A stretch of DNA of 64,000 nucleotides from Methylicorpusculum oleiharenae (GTDB lineage: Bacteria > Pseudomonadota > Gammaproteobacteria > Methylococcales > Methylomonadaceae), in contig NZ_WUTY02000001.1 in assembly GCF_009828925.2 (NCBI RefSeq), positions 4,556,492-4,620,491 of the forward strand, read 5' to 3'. Shown here in pieces: positions 9,056-18,231 of this stretch (positions are counted from its first letter, which is position 1; each line of letters opens with the position of its first letter). Below the pieces are notes generated by a model. The model worked only from the letters and a program-made list of their open reading frames with translations. It made no database searches and had not been told where the DNA came from. The translations under genes and the position numbers were made by a program.

Positions 9056-9083
9056 TCTGCTTAATAAGATTAACCAAGCCTTC

Positions 9084-9193
9084 GTTCCGGCAGAGATTGC
9101 CGGAACCGTTAGACCGCACAAGGGTATCCAGATCACATGGATAGCTCGAAGCTTACCATCCATGGCTATGGATGCCCGTTTCCAGGCGGGCAT
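9084..9193. repeat. Dispersed intergenic repeat with three hairpins
   Basis: Three hairpins follow one another: a perfect 9-bp stem GTTCCGGCA/TGCCGGAAC (9084-9106), CATCCAT/ATGGATG (9157-9174), and ATGCCCG/CGGGCAT (9172-9193). Phrases such as GATTGCCGGAA, CACAAGG and CCATCCAT recur in the same order near 11744-11805, so the two are members of one repeat family. It may also act as a transcription end for mxaD. Confidence 0.6.
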
Positions 9194-9233
9194 GACGGGC
9201 CAATGGATTTAGCTGTAACATCTTGCTAATCAG

Positions 9234-9360
9234 GAAAATTTATAGTGGTTAGGGACTGATTGCCTTGTTCAGTTGATTCACGGACAAATATCAGTAAAAA
9301 CTCACTTCGATTGATGCATTCCGGTAATGCACTTTTTGACGAAATCCTAAATCACATCCG
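9234..9360. other. Possible decayed fragment(s) of glf downstream of glf
   Basis: Bases about 9234-9290 resemble an internal piece of the neighbouring UDP-galactopyranose mutase gene (about 9721-9778), sharing AAAATTTAT and GGACAAAT at the ends and many positions between. A 15-base match (9346-9360 with 9661-9675) also exists, but the two pieces are not in the same order as in glf. I see no intact gene in 9056-9416. Confidence 0.3.
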
Positions 9361-9416
9361 CTATCAGCCATTAAATCAGCCGGCAATTACGCCAGCTTTT
9401 TGAAAATCGTGAGCCA

Positions 9417-10538
9417 TTAGCTGCTCAAATATCCTTTAGCAATTTTCAAGCTATTTGCGACTACCTGATGCATATCGTAATAGATATACTGACCGCAACG
9501 GCCAATAAAGGTCATATGCGCTAATTTCCTAGCCTCTTCACAATAACGGCGATACAAGCGTTGTGGGGCACCATCGACTGTTTTGACAGGGTAATATCTT
9601 TCGAAATTATTTTCTTCATAACTGCACGGAATTTCTTTAGTCAAAAACGCTTGATTAGCACCTAAATCACATCCGGGATACAAACGCCAATCGGTTTGGC
9701 GAGTAAAAATACTTTGATCGGTAAAATTTATGGTGGGTACTGGCTGATGGTGTTGTTCAATTTGTTCGTGGACAAATTGGATGGAGCGATAAGGTAAAGC
9801 TCCAAACTGCTCATTGAAATAAGCATCTATAGGCATGGAATTAAACACATGTTCGTAGTCTTTCTCCATGGCTTTTTCAAACTGGCAAGACAGCGATATT
9901 GATATTTCCGGGTGATCAAGCATCGTTTCAAATAAACCGAGATAACCATGCGCGGGCATGGCCTGAATTTTATCATTGAAGTAATTGACGTTATCATCGT
10001 ATCTAACCGGAAGCCGGGCCAACACCTCCGAGGCTAAATCTGACAATGACATTCCCCACATTTTTTGCGTGTAACGGGCAAAAAATAATTCAGTCAGTTC
10101 CACGCCATAGATGTTTTCGGCCACTTCTCGAGCATTGGCGGGTTGCGAGTGATGGCAGCGCAAAGTTTCCAAAAAAGCTTTAACCTCAGCCTCATCAGCC
10201 AGCGACTTATTATAAATTTTGTTGAGTGTGATGCGATTGATTGGCAAAGGCACATATCCAGTTCCCTCAACTAAGGCTTGGACTTGATGTGAGTAAGGTA
10301 ACCATCGAGTAAATCTCGATAAGTAATCAAAAATGCGTTGGTCATTCGTATGAAAAATATGCGGACCATAACGATGTATTCGAAGTTTTAACTGGTCGTC
10401 AACCGGATCAAAAGCATTACCGGCAATATGATCGCGCTTATCAATGATATGAATTTTGTATCGTCCACTGTCCGCTAATTCTCGGGCTACCGTTGCACCG
10501 GCAAATCCAGCTCCGACAACTAAAATGTTTTTTTTCAT
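9417..10538 (-). CDS. glf: UDP-galactopyranose mutase
   Basis: A 373-residue FAD enzyme that converts UDP-galactopyranose to UDP-galactofuranose, the donor for galactofuranose in surface glycans. The N-terminal dinucleotide-binding motif GAGFAGATVAREL is at residues 8-20. The family hallmark HRYGPHIFHT follows at about residue 55-64, and the conserved Trp-rich middle segment and C-terminal YYDMHQ are present. Length is normal. It overlaps the upstream glycosyltransferase gene by 4 bp (ATGA) and is the last gene of the polysaccharide cluster. Confidence 0.93.
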   Translation of the reverse strand: MKKNILVVGAGFAGATVARELADSGRYKIHIIDKRDHIAGNAFDPVDDQLKLRIHRYGPHIFHTNDQRIFDYLSRFTRWLPYSHQVQALVEGTGYVPLPINRITLNKIYNKSLADEAEVKAFLETLRCHHSQPANAREVAENIYGVELTELFFARYTQKMWGMSLSDLASEVLARLPVRYDDNVNYFNDKIQAMPAHGYLGLFETMLDHPEISISLSCQFEKAMEKDYEHVFNSMPIDAYFNEQFGALPYRSIQFVHEQIEQHHQPVPTINFTDQSIFTRQTDWRLYPGCDLGANQAFLTKEIPCSYEENNFERYYPVKTVDGAPQRLYRRYCEEARKLAHMTFIGRCGQYIYYDMHQVVANSLKIAKGYLSS

Positions 10539-11635
10539 GGATTAAGCCATTCGGCCAAACGCTTAGCTTGATCTTTCCAGGTAGGAATAGGAATATCCAC
10601 GGCACAAGGGTTATTAAGTAAATTGACTATCTTCTCTGATAAGTCCGCCTGATTTTCAGGTTCGTAAAGACATTGGGGGTAATCTTTCAAGGTTTGCTGA
10701 AGAGCACCTAGACGTGCCGTCAATATCGGCGTTTTACAGGCTAATATTTCATACGTTTTTTGGGGGAAAGCATAGCGCCCAAATTCGGTATCGCGCATAC
10801 ATACCACGGCTAAATCGAGCCCATTATAAAAAATGTTAACGTCATGATGGGGTAACAAGCCCAAATAATGAATACGAGGATGTTCTGGTATAGGGCAAGA
10901 GGCATCATTAGGTCCGGCCAAAGCTAAATGCAATGCGGGATCACATTCGGCCAGTTGCAGAAAGCTGTCATAGAGCAAATCGATACCCCGGTTTCGGTGC
11001 AATGATCCGGCAACACCAATTAGTTTGGCATTTTCGGGCAAATTGAATCGATTGCGTGATTCGAACCGATTCCGTGGATAAAAATCACCACCGCTAATCG
11101 TACTTTCCAGCGTCAGTACATTAGCATGTCTGTAACGCTGCCTGATGTAGCCTGACAAAGGCTCACTGACGCAACTGACTCCGGTTGCGTTTTTGAGTGC
11201 GCTTCGATAAAGCCGCAACATGCCGGGTATTCTTGCCAAACCGAAACTTTCGTAATTGTCGTAAAGATCGATGAAATAAGGAATATTAAATCTGTGCGCC
11301 AAATAGGCCGTAATCACAGCATGAGGGCAGTCGGAGCAACCCAGCAAGACATCAGGCTTGAAATCACGTAGCAATACTTCGGCATTTTGTAAGTAACGCC
11401 AAAATCCAGGCGCTATTAAATGCCCCAAATTATAAGAATACCATTCCAGTAAGCCGCCATTTTCATGGTAGTGTTCAAAGCGCCCCTCTTTACGCTTACT
11501 ATAACTGAGACAAATTCCACGTACCCGGTGGCCTTGTTGTGCAAATTGATTCGGCAGTTCATAGACTCTGGCATAGCGATCGTCTATGACGTCCTTATGC
11601 ATGTATTGGCGCTTGGTTAGGAAAACTATCTTCAT
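10535..11635 (-). CDS. GT-B glycosyltransferase (family 4-like)
   Basis: A 366-residue GT-B fold transferase. The N-terminal half contains an acceptor-side Rossmann region (ISDC-like CSDCPHAVITAYL near residue 98-110). The C-terminal donor domain has GVAGSLHRNRGIDLL and the FPQKTYEILACKTPI segment holding the conserved Glu residues of family 4 enzymes. It probably adds one sugar to the lipid-linked surface polysaccharide; the substrate cannot be told. It is translationally coupled to glf through a 4-bp overlap, which hints at use of UDP-galactofuranose or a linked step. Confidence 0.8.
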   Translation of the reverse strand: MKIVFLTKRQYMHKDVIDDRYARVYELPNQFAQQGHRVRGICLSYSKRKEGRFEHYHENGGLLEWYSYNLGHLIAPGFWRYLQNAEVLLRDFKPDVLLGCSDCPHAVITAYLAHRFNIPYFIDLYDNYESFGLARIPGMLRLYRSALKNATGVSCVSEPLSGYIRQRYRHANVLTLESTISGGDFYPRNRFESRNRFNLPENAKLIGVAGSLHRNRGIDLLYDSFLQLAECDPALHLALAGPNDASCPIPEHPRIHYLGLLPHHDVNIFYNGLDLAVVCMRDTEFGRYAFPQKTYEILACKTPILTARLGALQQTLKDYPQCLYEPENQADLSEKIVNLLNNPCAVDIPIPTWKDQAKRLAEWLNP

Positions 11636-11743
11636 GATAATGCCAATTGAGCCAAGAAATTAATTATAAAGACAATAAATTATGCCCGAAAGAAAGCGTT
11701 ATGCTCAAATGTTATCCTGATTATAAAGCTGCTTCAGCAACAA

Positions 11744-11805
11744 CGTCTTTCCGGTAGGGATTGCCGGAATCCAGAGCACAAGGATGTGTTCGGCGCTCGC
11801 CATCC
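11744..11805. repeat. Second copy of the dispersed intergenic repeat
   Basis: A TTCCGGTAGGGATTGCCGGAA hairpin-like core is followed by CACAAGG and CGCCATCCATT, matching in order the repeat at 9084-9193. The rest of the 223-bp gap between the two glycosyltransferase genes has no recognisable gene. Confidence 0.5.
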
Positions 11806-11858
11806 ATTAACGTATTTAGGATCAGCTATATTCAATAGAACCATACAATTGCAAAAAG

Positions 11859-12764
11859 TTAGTTAATATGCCAAAAAGTATGTCGTTTTCCTTTTATGTT
11901 TAATAAACCATCATAAAAACCTGTAAAAAATGCCCAAAGTTGCGCTAACTTACGAGGTTCATAACGTAGCGCGCCGAATAATCTCAGAAATGATGCAGGT
12001 ATTGTATGGGTCCAGAAACGCAAGCCATAGAATTGTCGAGCAATAAACAAGCGATTACGAGTATCGTAATAACGCTTCCACGGAGGAAGTTGTAAACAAG
12101 TAAAACTTCGACCAGGCAGTTGAAGTGTATAAGTAATAGCTTTGGGGTGTTTAATACGACTTTTGCCAGCAACGATGACTTGGGCTCCAAAACTCGCCGC
12201 CCTCATGCAATATTCAACATCGTCTGCAGCAATGAAAAAACCTGCGTCCGGCAAACCCATTTTATTCACCAAGTCGCGATGAATCATGAAGCCAAGGAAT
12301 GGTAAGAATTGTACTCTAGCTCTATCAGGAATATCTTCAATCAGATCAACGCCTAAATTACCTTTGTTAACTAAGCTCAAACCCCAAGAAGTATATTCTC
12401 CGCTAATAGCGACCGAACCATAGATATGGCTTGGGTTATTCGAAACAAACAATAATTCTTCCAATGCATTGGGTAACGGCTCGGCATCATCATCCATCAT
12501 CCAAATCCAGTCAGCCCCATGAACAAGTGCCTGTTGGATACCCTCCGCGAAACCGCCTGCTCCTCCACGATTGTCAGTCAACCGAATGTAAATAATGTTT
12601 GAAGAGATTCCATGAATCCATGCATCAGTGCCGTCTGTGGATGCATTATCGATAATTAATATGTGATCTGGAGATTTGGTCTGTGATTGGATGGCCCCAA
12701 CACAGAGCTGAAGTAGGGGAAGGCGATTGTAAGTAACGATTACAGCAAAAACGTTGGAAGGCAT
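11859..12764 (-). CDS. GT2 glycosyltransferase, GlfT2-like (putative galactofuranosyltransferase)
   Basis: About 301 residues from the ATG at 12764. It opens with the GT2 signature FAVIVTYNR and has IDNASTDGT and a metal-binding DDD in WIWMMDDDAEP. The phrase DNRGGAGGFAEG between them is typical of the GlfT2-like branch, which transfers galactofuranose from UDP-Galf. That agrees with glf two genes downstream. The frame is open 34 codons further upstream (12866), but that would overlap the preceding gene and lacks family sequence. Another possible start is ATG 12812. The galactofuranose assignment is inference from motif and context. Confidence 0.78.
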   Translation of the reverse strand: MPSNVFAVIVTYNRLPLLQLCVGAIQSQTKSPDHILIIDNASTDGTDAWIHGISSNIIYIRLTDNRGGAGGFAEGIQQALVHGADWIWMMDDDAEPLPNALEELLFVSNNPSHIYGSVAISGEYTSWGLSLVNKGNLGVDLIEDIPDRARVQFLPFLGFMIHRDLVNKMGLPDAGFFIAADDVEYCMRAASFGAQVIVAGKSRIKHPKAITYTLQLPGRSFTCLQLPPWKRYYDTRNRLFIARQFYGLRFWTHTIPASFLRLFGALRYEPRKLAQLWAFFTGFYDGLLNIKGKRHTFWHIN

Positions 12765-12834
12765 GAAAATAGATTCCGAAAGTCCAAAAATGGAAAGTAA
12801 TATGAAGGCCATGGAGCCACCAATTTTTGGATGG

Positions 12835-13836
12835 TCACAATATTCTTCTATAGTCTTTAAGAGCAACTCTTTTTTTATTGATATAAAAGTTTTTTACTCT
12901 TCGTAATAGAAATATCATCCATTCAACAGTTAATGGGTCAAGATGTCGCAAAAAAGGACGAGAAAAAATGATATTTTCCGGTTTATAGTCTTTATCTATT
13001 TTTCTGGTCTGTTTTACGACTTGATGCCAATAATAAGGGGCATAAGGAAAAAAGGTATGAATAAAAAACCATAAAGTTCTGACTATGACTTGCTTTCTAA
13101 TGTCCAATAATCTGTTTTGCTCCAAAAGTAAATTATGGAGCGTAAAAATAGATGTAACAAGATCAAAAGGGATGTCTTTTGTGAAATTCATACTTGAAAC
13201 TCTAGCTAGGTCATGTTGAAACCATACGCCAACAATCTCATCAAGGTGTACCCATCGCCACTCTCTTAATCCGGCCAAATCAATCATCCATATATTATCC
13301 TGCATACGCACAACATTTTCATTCCACCTAGCTTCCTTAAGAGAGGATCGTAAATAAACATTACCAATAGGCAATGTGAATCCAGAAATGATAAGACTTG
13401 CGCAGACAAAGTCGCGTGAAACAGGAAAATTAACTTGCCCCAGATCTTTATTTTCCATATCGATATTGAGCAATAAACCCGAACAAAAATCAAAGTTATC
13501 GCTTTCGAGCAATTCATACTGCCTTACACACCCGGCAAATATCAGATAATCGTCGTCATCAAGAAATCTTATATATTTACCATGGGCATTTAGCATGCCT
13601 ACATTACGAGCTGCATTTCCACTGGCTTGCGGTATCGGTATAACTCGTACGGCCAGGTTGTTTTTAAATGGCTGCAACGCTTTGCTCCAAGACTGATCAG
13701 GACCATTCGGAACAACAATGACTTCAACATCCTTCCTATCCATTCCTGCCAAAGCACTATTCACTGCTCTTGCCAAGAATTGTGGGCGGTTGAAAGTTGG
13801 GATGATGACAGAAACAAGCGGTTTTGGATTGTGCAT
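12835..13836 (-). CDS. GT2 glycosyltransferase
   Basis: A 333-residue family 2 (GT-A) transferase. The N-terminus VSVIIPTFNRPQFL, the GNAARNVGM segment and the acidic RFLDDDDYL (metal and nucleotide binding) are diagnostic. The C-terminal 130 residues are aromatic and basic and probably membrane-associated. It would add a sugar to the surface polysaccharide; donor and acceptor are not predictable. It is in the same minus-strand run as the other polysaccharide genes. Confidence 0.82.
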   Translation of the reverse strand: MHNPKPLVSVIIPTFNRPQFLARAVNSALAGMDRKDVEVIVVPNGPDQSWSKALQPFKNNLAVRVIPIPQASGNAARNVGMLNAHGKYIRFLDDDDYLIFAGCVRQYELLESDNFDFCSGLLLNIDMENKDLGQVNFPVSRDFVCASLIISGFTLPIGNVYLRSSLKEARWNENVVRMQDNIWMIDLAGLREWRWVHLDEIVGVWFQHDLARVSSMNFTKDIPFDLVTSIFTLHNLLLEQNRLLDIRKQVIVRTLWFFIHTFFPYAPYYWHQVVKQTRKIDKDYKPENIIFSRPFLRHLDPLTVEWMIFLLRRVKNFYINKKRVALKDYRRIL

Positions 13837-13916
13837 ACAAGTTAATATTTTTTAATGCAAGAGTCTTTTGAGTCGATTTAATAGTGTTTTCAGGATTTTT
13901 AAAACAGACTTTAAAG

Positions 13917-14395
13917 TTATTGAGATACTCCTGCCAACTCGAGTACTGTATTTATCAAACTTTCGCTGATGTATACAGGGCTTGAGGCAATTAGCTTTAA
14001 TAAGGGCGCAATTAATTGAATATGTCCTGCGCGTTTGGCTTGCAGTAAGACGCCAAGTGATCCAATAGTTTTGATTTGATTTATTTTTGCAACTTTACGG
14101 CCGCGCTTATCGTCAATGAGCAAATAATCCGCAGACACCTCCTTGTAAAGAAGCATAGCCTCTGTTTCTCCCGCGTCAGCGAAAGCATCCAAATAAACAA
14201 ACCGCTGTGTATCTACAACTCGTACCCTGCCTTGCAGATACGATTGCAAGCAAGAGGAGTATGCTTTATCAACTTTAGAAATTTCGGAATAAACAGTTTG
14301 GGTGCAAGGACTTCGCCAAAAAGTTTATCGAGTAAAGACAGACTATTACGGAAAGCAAGTGCAATCAAAGCAGAAGCGTCGGCGACCAAGATCAT
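13917..14395 (-). pseudogene. Frameshifted PIN-domain toxin (DUF3368-like)
   Basis: Two overlapping frames together make one PIN protein of about 158 residues. The first gives MILVADASALIAL with the leading Asp; the second continues from EISKVDKAYSS through FADAGETEAM and DYLLIDDKRGR to the end. They join at 14285-14287, where restoring one G (ATTCCGGAAATT instead of ATTCCGAAATT) would fuse the frames. PIN toxins are Mg-dependent RNases. The start overlaps the stop of the intact UPF0175 antitoxin by 4 bp, the normal arrangement for this pair. The toxin is therefore probably inactive unless frameshifting occurs. Confidence 0.75.
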
Positions 14396-14643
14396 GGTGT
14401 TTTGAAACAGCTCAGTTCTTCAAGAATTTCATCATGTGTGATGTTGATGATAGGAATCTTATTTGCTTTACAAATGCACATGAATTCATAAAGATCGAAC
14501 CCCGCCAGTTCTGCCGCTTTTGCCAGCGTTACGCGCTCGTGTTGATATAGCCAAACAGCATAGGAGGTGCGGATTTCTTGCTTAATGTCGTTTTCGGTTT
14601 GAAATTCGACAAAGTCATTGGGAAGATCGATGGCGATTTGCAT
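14392..14643 (-). CDS. UPF0175-family antitoxin
   Basis: An 83-residue protein with a short N-terminal strand (MQIAIDLP) followed by a helix-turn-helix-like region LAKAAELAGFDLYEF, as in UPF0175 small proteins. These are the antitoxin partners of DUF3368 PIN toxins. It overlaps the broken PIN gene by 4 bp (ATGA). The antitoxin frame is intact while the toxin is not. The pair lies within the polysaccharide cluster between two GT2 genes, which marks an insertion. Confidence 0.75.
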   Translation of the reverse strand: MQIAIDLPNDFVEFQTENDIKQEIRTSYAVWLYQHERVTLAKAAELAGFDLYEFMCICKANKIPIINITHDEILEELSCFKTP

Positions 14644-14686
14644 TAAGGGCCTCTAAATTGTTGCACATTCAGCAAGGAAAACTTTG

Positions 14687-15679
14687 TTATTTAGGCAAAA
14701 AATCCCCAAAAGCTGTACGCAAACCATCAAAATAATCATAACCACCTTTTCGGTAATGATAAATAATTGGAAAAAATCTTTGCCTACGTTTCAAAGAAAG
14801 TATTAGACACCTTTGTTTAATACTATCAAAGTAATTTTTATAATGCTCAATAACTATTTCCAACTCCACAGATGAAACATAGTTATTTTCGATAAGTAAA
14901 TCTCTTTTATCTACTAACCATTGAATTAAAGATTGATCAAGCAATTCTTTAAGTATTATTTTGAGATTATTAACATTTTTTATCTTTTTATACAAAGTAG
15001 TTTTAAAATAACTTGCTGTAGTTACAAAATCAACGTTAAGTTTACCTTCGATTGTAACATTTGATTGATGCCGACGATAAAGCGCTAGCACATCCGTAAT
15101 TATGGCTTTACGGTTAATCGAATGCGAACAATGGTGTAACCACATGTCATGTGTAATCAATCCAGAATTGGGAACCGGCATACACAGCTTAAGAAATGGG
15201 TTTCGAATCGCAGTGGCCATACCTACGACATAATACCAGTTAAGATCGAAATTATTTTCCATCCTCTGGATTTTTGTTTGACCGATTGGTCTCAAATCTT
15301 CTTTGCAGTAATCAAGATCGTGAATTACTAATTGTATATGAGGGTTTAAATCGAGGTACTGAGACATCTTTTCAATTTTTGTTGGCAGCCAAACATCGTC
15401 CTGATCACTAATAAATACAATATCACCATTACAATATGAAAACGCATTGGAAAAGTTCTGCACATACCCCAAATTCCTCTGATTAACAATAATTTTTACT
15501 GTGAAAGGGGCCTTAGCTGCAAAATCATATGCTATTGATAAAGTTGAGTCCTGTGAACAATCATCACAAATGATAAGTTCATCTGGCATTCGAGTTTGAT
15601 TACAAAAACTTCGAAGTTGTTCTACAAGGTATTTTTCGCCGTTATAAGTAGCGAGTGCTATTGAAATGCGGATAGTCAT
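14687..15679 (-). CDS. GT2 glycosyltransferase (rhamnosyltransferase-like)
   Basis: A 330-residue GT-A enzyme. The start ISIALATYNGEKYLVEQL, the DDCSQDSTL loop and FISDQDDVWLPTKI are typical of the GT2 branch that includes O-antigen rhamnosyltransferases. The C-terminal third is rich in Lys, Ile and Tyr. The gene and the next two upstream are visibly AT-rich compared with the rest of the window, consistent with acquisition by transfer. The sugar is not predictable from sequence alone. Confidence 0.8.
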   Translation of the reverse strand: MTIRISIALATYNGEKYLVEQLRSFCNQTRMPDELIICDDCSQDSTLSIAYDFAAKAPFTVKIIVNQRNLGYVQNFSNAFSYCNGDIVFISDQDDVWLPTKIEKMSQYLDLNPHIQLVIHDLDYCKEDLRPIGQTKIQRMENNFDLNWYYVVGMATAIRNPFLKLCMPVPNSGLITHDMWLHHCSHSINRKAIITDVLALYRRHQSNVTIEGKLNVDFVTTASYFKTTLYKKIKNVNNLKIILKELLDQSLIQWLVDKRDLLIENNYVSSVELEIVIEHYKNYFDSIKQRCLILSLKRRQRFFPIIYHYRKGGYDYFDGLRTAFGDFLPK

Positions 15680-15685
15680 ATTAAT

Positions 15686-16867
15686 TCATAACAACTCACT
15701 GGATTCGCTATTTAGGTTATCAGCATCATCTATACCTTGTTTTATTGCCTCAAGATATTGCTCCCCCCATTTTTCACATGGCTCAAGATGATTACCTTCC
15801 GCCCACTCATTCCATGCATTGACAAAAATAAATCGTTCCGGCAATAAGCTCCAGTTGGTTTTTTTTATCTTTTCAGTCACCCATTTTTGAAAAAGACTAG
15901 GAGTTGAGTTGTTGACAATTAAAGCACCCCCATTTCTTCTGCGTACTGAATTATCCCAGCTAGGACATACACCAGGAAATATTGGCAACCCCTTCTGAAA
16001 GTGTTGGTTCAAATCATTTTTTATAAGATCTTTATACTCAATAATTATATTTTTTGGATTAACATTTAGGCCGAGTAATTTTTTTATGCCTCTGTAATAA
16101 TTATATAATTTTAAATATTTTTCAAAGCTGTTTTTTTTTGCCTTTGTAAGATCAGAGAATTGTCTTGTAAGTGGCTGGAACTCGATCCCTGCATCAAAAA
16201 ACCTGTATGCTTTACTAAAATTCTTTGATGTGCCTATACCTCTCTCAAAACGACATATAAAGACATCCAAGCCGTATTCCTTCAGCGTATTTCTAAATGC
16301 GTTAATGCAATTTTCGATATCTTCAATCAATAAATCTTTATATATAGCAAATACAGGCCTATTGTTTATTTTAATATACCGTTGATCTTGAAAATATTTG
16401 ACAAGATGGTGTGCGTGAGCCACAAAATCTTCGACAGAATGTTTTTGCTCTAAAAGTATTTTCTCAAATCCACCATCCCAGTTTCGTGACCAATTTTCAT
16501 TTGCCCAACAAAGCATAAAAGGAAAGTCAGGTGTATTAGATTCAAATATTGCATCTACTGGCGTTTCGAGGATTCTTCTGCCGTTAAACCAATAATGATA
16601 ATAACAAAAACCATAAATACCATATTTTTTGGCTAATGCAGCCTGTGCAGCTCTTGTTTCTGCAAGCCTTAAATCATAAAAGCCGAGATTTTTTGGTAAG
16701 TGAGGTTGATAATGCCCTTTAAATAGTGGTTTACCTTTAACAACATTTGTCCATTCAGTAAAGCCTTCTCCCCACCACACATTATTTTCGGGAATGGGGT
16801 GAAATTGGGGTAAAACGATTGCAATAGTTTTAATTTTTAAACAATTTTGTTTTGCAAATGAGTTCAT
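15686..16867 (-). CDS. WbsX-like glycan enzyme (GH99/GT99-like)
   Basis: A 393-residue protein of the WbsX type found in O-antigen clusters. Diagnostic segments are AIVLPQFHPIPENNVWWGEG near the N-terminus, YGFCYYHYWFNGRR, PFMLCWANENWSRNWDG and the C-terminal FVNAWNEWAEGNHLEP. The fold is related to GH99-type glycosidases, but in polysaccharide loci such proteins are treated as glycosyltransferases or modifying enzymes. It is AT-rich and six bases from the next GT2 gene, so the two are co-transcribed. Confidence 0.82.
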   Translation of the reverse strand: MNSFAKQNCLKIKTIAIVLPQFHPIPENNVWWGEGFTEWTNVVKGKPLFKGHYQPHLPKNLGFYDLRLAETRAAQAALAKKYGIYGFCYYHYWFNGRRILETPVDAIFESNTPDFPFMLCWANENWSRNWDGGFEKILLEQKHSVEDFVAHAHHLVKYFQDQRYIKINNRPVFAIYKDLLIEDIENCINAFRNTLKEYGLDVFICRFERGIGTSKNFSKAYRFFDAGIEFQPLTRQFSDLTKAKKNSFEKYLKLYNYYRGIKKLLGLNVNPKNIIIEYKDLIKNDLNQHFQKGLPIFPGVCPSWDNSVRRRNGGALIVNNSTPSLFQKWVTEKIKKTNWSLLPERFIFVNAWNEWAEGNHLEPCEKWGEQYLEAIKQGIDDADNLNSESSELL

Positions 16868-16943
16868 CTTAAAAATAGATGCAGAAAAACGGTTTTTTTA
16901 TTAAAATTTTTATAAGGCTGCTATATGAAATAAGTGTTTATGG

Positions 16944-17573
16944 CTATGATTTATTTGAGCAAAAAAAAGCCACGTGAAAAGTATTTTTCCATGTATTAAA
17001 TTCTTCAGGATACTTAACTGCGTTAATATTATTAAACCAATAACTTAATCTATTAATTTGTGTATCATATTCTGGATAGCGTGCAGAGTAACTTGTTTTA
17101 AGAAATTTAGAATACCCATTAAATACAAATTCTTTTTCATTTGAACATTGATTCTTTACGACAACTAATCCCGTTGTAGAAATACATTTTGATAGTAAAC
17201 AATAAATGCTATTTTCCTCCTCCAAGTCTAAATAAGTTACAACACCAAGCAATAGAGCGAGGTCAAAAACATTAAATGGTTTGTAGTCGGTCAGGGAACT
17301 ACAGACAAAACTCTGATTAGGCTTATCAAATGAATTAGCATAATCTGGAATATAGTCAACACCTAAAAGATAAGTATGTCTATCAACAATGCTACGACTT
17401 AATTCTCCATGACCGCAACCAAGATCAATTACTTTATTAGCCCTTTTTGCATATGGAGCAAGAAGATTGCGTTCATATTCCAATATAGTATTTCCGGACC
17501 ACCTGTTAGATTTTTCTTTAGATTTTTCTGTCCAAAACTTTTTAATAATTTCTTTGTCGATCATATTTCGCAT
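16944..17573 (-). CDS. Class I SAM-dependent methyltransferase
   Basis: A 209-residue methyltransferase. Motif I is VIDLGCGHGELS (about residues 44-55) and the acidic end of strand 2 is LLGVDYIPDY; motif IV-like ALLLGVVTYLDLEEE follows. Its place in a polysaccharide cluster with an ABC exporter suggests it methylates a sugar, possibly a chain-capping residue. It begins one base after the stop of the nucleotidyltransferase gene, so the two are co-translated. AT-rich like its downstream neighbours. Confidence 0.78.
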   Translation of the reverse strand: MRNMIDKEIIKKFWTEKSKEKSNRWSGNTILEYERNLLAPYAKRANKVIDLGCGHGELSRSIVDRHTYLLGVDYIPDYANSFDKPNQSFVCSSLTDYKPFNVFDLALLLGVVTYLDLEEENSIYCLLSKCISTTGLVVVKNQCSNEKEFVFNGYSKFLKTSYSARYPEYDTQINRLSYWFNNINAVKYPEEFNTWKNTFHVAFFCSNKS

Positions 17574-17574
17574 G

Positions 17575-18231
17575 CTATAGATTATTTTCCCTACATTTTA
17601 GCCAATGAGAGGCTTTTATCAGATCATCTGGTTCATCAATCTCAACAGTCTCTACTGGTAACCAATCCATCGGAAGCATGTTCACTAGACCTTGATAGAC
17701 ATGGTTTCTTCCCAACTGAATAGCAGACTTTGATGGTATTTTGACAATACCGGTCCATTCGTAAGCTGATCTCATTTCAATTGATTGAGAGAGTAACACT
17801 ACTTTATTATGCTTATTAAGTTGAGCATAAACAGGGGCTTGAGAAACCACAGAAGAAAGCCCAAGACAAGCATTGGAATGTTGAAGAATAGAATTGAGCG
17901 ACTGCTTTTCTATTAATAAATCACCATCCAAAGATACTACCCAATCAGCAGAAATTTTCCCAGCCAATGACACGCTTAGTGCTGTTCCAGAATTTCTATA
18001 GTCATGATTGAAAGCAATAATTGCATCTGGCCGAAGCTTTTTAACAAGACTTATGACACTCTCCGCCCTGAATCCGACTACAACAACAACCTCTGCTACA
18101 TCCTGTAATAGCTCAAGTTGGTGAGCTAGTATAGGTGTACCGCCAACTTCAACTAATGCTTTGGGTCTGTTGAGTCCTAAACGCGACCCCAGGCCAGCAG
18201 CACTAATTACAACCGTGAGAGAAGACGACAT
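17575..18231 (-). CDS. Sugar-/polyol-phosphate nucleotidyltransferase (MobA-like)
   Basis: A 218-residue NTP transferase. The nucleotide-binding signature AAGLGSRLG is at about residue 11-19 and the family Lys in PKALVEVGGTPIL follows. A metal-binding Asp pair sits in VSLDGDLLI. Such short enzymes include LicC-type cytidylyltransferases and related NDP-alcohol synthases. With the HAD phosphatase (25-bp overlap) and the CDP-glycerol-type transferase upstream, it could make the activated donor (CDP-linked alcohol or sugar) used by that transferase. The exact substrate is inference. Confidence 0.75.
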   Translation of the reverse strand: MSSSLTVVISAAGLGSRLGLNRPKALVEVGGTPILAHQLELLQDVAEVVVVVGFRAESVISLVKKLRPDAIIAFNHDYRNSGTALSVSLAGKISADWVVSLDGDLLIEKQSLNSILQHSNACLGLSSVVSQAPVYAQLNKHNKVVLLSQSIEMRSAYEWTGIVKIPSKSAIQLGRNHVYQGLVNMLPMDWLPVETVEIDEPDDLIKASHWLKCRENNL

